Origin: Emiliania huxleyi CCMP1516
Lineage: Eukaryota > Haptophyta > Isochrysidales > Noelaerhabdaceae
Length of the DNA: 64,000 nt
Direction of reading: 5' to 3'
Assembly (NCBI RefSeq): GCF_000372725.1
Contig: NW_005196021.1
Coordinates: 944,123-1,008,122 of the forward strand
Positions 60,659 to 64,000 of the stretch are shown piece by piece. Every line of letters begins with the position of its first letter. Position 1 is the first letter of the stretch. The position numbers and the translations under genes are program-made. The notes under the pieces were generated by a model, which was given only the letters and a program-made list of their open reading frames with translations, was not told where the DNA came from and made no database searches.

Positions 60659-62357
60659 ATGACAATGCAAACCGCGCCGGACATCTCGCTGGGCGGCGCT
60701 GTCATCGACGTCAGCACGCTCGACGCCCTCATAACTGTCGCAAGCCGCGTGAAGGAGGAGAACACCCTGTTCCACCCTTTGCCGCAGCCGCAAGTGGAGG
60801 CGCGCTCTCTCTCCCGACACTCCTCCCTGCCGGCACCCCTCGTGCCACCGTCGCGCCTTGACCCTGCTCATCGCACCCTCGCTGCCCCCCTGCAGAGGAC
60901 CGGCTCCGACGTCTCCACCTCTTCCACCGACTCGACGGCGTCGTCTGTCTCCGGGTCGGGCGCGCACAAGCGGAAGCGCGGCCATAGCAAGGTCGCGTGG
61001 TCGCGCGACGAGGACGAGATCATCTCGGAGAGCGTTGAGCGGCTCGGGCAGAAGTGGTCCCGCATCGCCTCGCTCCTCCCCGTCCCGCGCACCGACGACT
61101 CTGTCCGCAATCGCTGGCACCGTCTGCAGCGCAAGGCGCTGGCGGCGAGCGGCTCGGGCTCCGGCGAGAGCACCCCGGACGACAAGGGCGGCGACATGTG
61201 GACGGAGGAGGAGGACCGGTACATCGACCACGCGGTGCGGGTGGAGCGCCTCAAGTGGCGCGCCATCGCCGCCAACCTTTCCGGCCGCACCGCGTCCGGC
61301 TGCCGCAACCGGTGGGTGCGCAACCAGCGCCGGTGGCTTGCCATCGTCGGTGCCGCCTTGCCCTCGCCACCCTCCGTCGCCACCCTCGCCACCCTCCCGA
61401 CCCCCCTCCCCCCCCCCGCCCTCTGCAAAGGTCTGCCTGCTCCCGCTCCCCGGCCTCGCGTCGCTCGCTGCATTCAGCCCGGGGCCGCCTCCAGCCTGGT
61501 CGCTCCCGCTCGTCCACGGAGTTGGCGTGCTGATGGTTGCCGCTCGCGTCCACTCCACCATGGGTCGGCTCGGCGTCGTCGCCGAGTTTGGGGAGAGCGG
61601 CGGTGCGACGGCCATCCGGCGGGCGATGCTTCTCGGCTCGCTCCTCGGCGGCGTGGCTCGCTTCCTGCTCGTCCTCCTCCGGGGGCGCCACTTTTGGGCG
61701 GCCGCGCGCGCGCAGGCGCGAGACACCTCCGAGACACCTCCGGGACACCTCCGAGACACCTCCGAGACACCTCCGAGACACCTCCTAGACACCTCTTAGA
61801 CACCTCCGAGACGGAACGAGACACGTTTCCGAGACGCGTTTCCTGCTTCGCTCGCCCGCCACCGCACCCGCTCCACCCCACTTCCCGCAGCCTCGCGGCA
61901 ATCTGCCCCCCCCCCCCCCCGCCGCGAAAACCCGCCTCCAACGTCGCGCCGCCGCGCGTGCCGCAGCACAGTTGACTGTACCCTTGAATCACCGACTGGC
62001 CTCTGTGCGCAGCTCGTGAACAACGCGCTCGTCGTCGGGGTGGGCTGCTTGCTGCTGCGCGCGGTCGAGAGCCCCGACGCCTACCCGCCGTCGGACGTCT
62101 CCTTTGGGGGCGCGATGGCCATCTCCGCGTCCCTCGCCCTCTACGCCATCGCGCTCCGCCCCGCCCACCGCCAGCGATGCGCGGCGGCCAAGGAGCTGCT
62201 CGTCGCCAGTCTCGTGCCGACGCTGCACGCCGCGCGGCAGCGCTTGCTCGCACAGCGGACTGCGCCCGGCGAGCCGCGCAGCCCTGCCCGCAAGGGGCTC
62301 CGCCACCCGCTGCTGTCCCTTAGCCCGACGAGGCGGCCGGAGCCGGCGGGGCTGTGA
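60659..62357 (+). CDS. Two-repeat MYB protein, possibly with a membrane tail
   Basis: ATG 60659, then a Ser-rich head and basic HKRKRGHSK. Two MYB/SANT repeats follow: VAWSRDEDEIISESVERLGQ to RNRWHRLQRK, and DMWTEEEDRYIDHAVRVERL to GCRNRWVRNQRR, with regularly spaced Trp. A splice near 61347 can join WLAI to VCLLPLPGLASLAAF. This leads to hydrophobic segments (VHGVGVLMVAARVHSTMGRL, AMLLGSLLGGVARFLLVLL). A GC-AG intron with GAGACACCTCC repeats (about 61718-62011) then joins RAQ to LVNNALVVGVGCLLLRAVES and AMAISASLALYAIAL, stop at 62355-62357. If one gene, this is a membrane-tethered MYB regulator; it may instead be two adjacent genes. The MYB part is secure. Confidence 0.6.
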
Positions 62358-62731
62358 CGGTTTCGGGGCCACGAGGGCGTCTCGTGCCCCCACCGTTCTG
62401 TGGGGGGAGCTAAGGAGCGTCCATGACTTTTGTGATCTTTGTTTTACTCCGGGTGTGCGATGTCTGGCGCACTCCTCGAGGTGTGCAGTGGGCCAGTGCC
62501 ATGTGCCCATGTCGATGTCCATGTCCATGTCGCCAGTCCTGTAGTGCAACGTGCACATGTACATGTGTGGGTGTCGCTTCATATGAGAGCTCACAGTATC
62601 AGTAAGGCCAAATAATTTTTTCTTTCCCGCTGTACCCCTCCCGCCAGCGTCGAGTGGCTGTCGCAGGTTCTTTCTTCAAGTCTCGTTGTTGCGAGGCGGA
62701 GAACTCCTCCCTGCCTTCGGGCCCCTTCTCA

Positions 62732-64000
62732 ATGTCACGCAGCGAGCCAACCTCGCCAAAGCGCTCCCGCACCGACGAGACGACCGGCGTCGCCTATCCG
62801 ACGGGCACCTTCAAGGCGCGCGCGCCAGCAGTGCACGCGTGCCGCGCACACGACAAAAAGCGCCTGTGCACAGACCAAGTACACAGCTCCACCAGAGCCC
62901 ACCTACACCCCGACGCACGCCACTGTCCTCACCGAACAGACCCCGAGATGACGACCAGCACGCGGAAGAGGAAACAGCCGCGGCGAGACAAAAGAGAGAA
63001 GCCCTGCTCTCTCTCTCTCTCTCTCTCGCTTGCTGCACTGCACACGCACCACGCACCCACGCGCCCGCGACGCTCCGCGAGCCCGATTCGAACCCGGGTC
63101 CAGCCGCCCAAAACCCCGAACCGCCGCGCCACGCGGCTCTCCTGCAAGCCTCACGCCTGGCAACTCATATACTTTCCACCCTGAATGTGCCAGGACATGA
63201 ACCTCGACGTTCCCGACGCGCCCCTCAAGGAGAAGATGCTGGTGATGAAGGCCGGCAACGGCATCAACGCCGAGCACGTCGCCACGATCGTCTCCGCGAT
63301 GTTCATCGAGGCGGGCCACGACGAGTTCGACCACAAACTCACTCTGCAGCATGGCAGGAACTCTACTTTCTACCTTCTCGGCGAGCTCCAGGACGGATTC
63401 ACGTTCGAGTCCATGGCCTCTTCCATCGCCACCATCGGGGTCACGACGACGATCCCTTACCACAGGGGACCCCAACGACATCCCGGACGGCGGCACGATC
63501 GTCTTCTCGGTCGCCGATGTCGACGACGCCGTGGACGACTCGGTCCCCGTCAAGATCGACCGAAACAAGCCCGACCCCTATGACATCCACCTGCGCCTGT
63601 CCGCCCCGCCCCAGCCGGTCGCCCTTCTCGGGACCGTCGACGAGGGCGAGGTCCACAACACGATCGTGCGCGAGTTCAAGGTGCCGCGCGGCTGCTCGCT
63701 CGGGATCGCCAACCTGCGCAAGAACGTGATCAAGGCGTTCGGGGGCGAGGCCCTGCAGCTCTCCTCCCAGACGTACTACGTGGAGATCCACGTCGTCCGC
63801 GGCGGAATCAAACAGGAACGCCCATATTCTCCACCCACTAAGACTTTCAATCCGCCACACCCACAAACAGCCGAATCACATCATACCCACAAATAGCCGA
63901 ACCCATCCCCTACTCACAAAGTACCGAACCCACGCGCAGGACCCCATCATCATCGCAAAGCCCCCCAAGATGATCACGACGGGCTACGGCGCCAAGCTCA
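62732..64000 (+). CDS. Unknown protein, cut by window end
   Basis: ATG 62732: MSRSEPTSPKRSRTDETTGV, then a long intron from GC donor 62817 to acceptor 63191. Next exon: DMNLDVPDAPLKEKMLVMKA, HVATIVSAMFIEAGHDEFDH, FYLLGELQDGFTFESMASSI. A short segment (about 63438-63465) must be removed to continue DPNDIPDGGTIVFSVADVDD, KPDPYDIHLRLSAPPQPVAL and VPRGCSLGIANLRKNVIKAF. A further acceptor at about 63939 leads to DPIIIAKPPKMITTGYGAKL at the window end. Well-formed globular sequence, no family recognised. The long first intron contains a tRNA-like relic. Confidence 0.55.
63066..63136 (-). pseudogene. tRNA-like relic
   Basis: On the minus strand, GGGTTCGAATCGGGCTCGCG has a perfect T-loop/B-box (GGTTCGAATC). 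An A-box-like TGGCGCGGCGG lies upstream, and CCGCG/CGCGG can pair as an acceptor stem. Only about 31 nt separate the acceptor and T arms, roughly 10 short of a normal tRNA, so the D or anticodon arm is degraded. It could be a tRNA pseudogene or the head of a SINE. Confidence 0.35.

Overview
Nuclear DNA of a GC-rich unicellular alga. Genes lie on both strands, are 1-5 kb apart and carry many short introns. My best guess is a haptophyte, possibly a coccolithophore such as Emiliania huxleyi. The evidence is high GC, GC-AG introns that keep protein frames open, an SLC4-type bicarbonate transporter, many secreted or Cys-rich proteins, and dense simple repeats. The species is inference. No rRNA, CRISPR, organelle or retrovirus-like sequence was recognised. 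One 100-N assembly gap lies at 28031-28130.

Layout. 0-9 kb: dienelactone-hydrolase-like fragment, a proline-rich protein with CTFxP-type motifs (886-3834), a small alpha/beta hydrolase, a methyltransferase fragment, an intronless SDR dehydrogenase and a second hydrolase fragment. 9-17 kb: sulfite oxidase (minus), a protein-kinase N-lobe remnant, and a long SNF2/RAD5-like helicase gene with about 20 introns. 17.8-32 kb: a secreted PhoX/DUF839-like enzyme (minus), a prolyl-4-hydroxylase-like protein with C-terminal TPRs, an F-box/RCC1 gene (minus), and an ER Hsp110/GRP170-type chaperone (minus) that spans the gap. 32-46 kb: dispersed repeats, a secreted Cys-rich protein, an SLC4 transporter (minus), a 1.1-kb fold-back element, two more F-box/RCC1 genes (one frameshifted) and a cluster of short hairpin repeats. 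46-57 kb: secreted or membrane proteins, including a beta-helix/Cys-rich-repeat surface protein. 57-64 kb: small unknown genes, a MYB-domain gene and a gene cut by the window end.

Most striking signal: in nearly every gene the first 7-35 nt of an intron are a near copy of the first bases of the downstream exon. Donors are mostly GC rather than GT (one looks like GA). Intron bodies fall into a few repeated families shared between unrelated genes. Removing these segments restores known protein families in frame (SNF2, sulfite oxidase, Hsp70, SLC4, 2OG oxygenase/TPR). This looks like an active introner-type system of intron gain that leaves long target duplications.

Functionally the window mixes housekeeping enzymes (sulfite oxidation, ER protein folding, chromatin or DNA-repair ATPase) with bicarbonate transport and cell-surface proteins. 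No operon-like or pathway cluster is evident.
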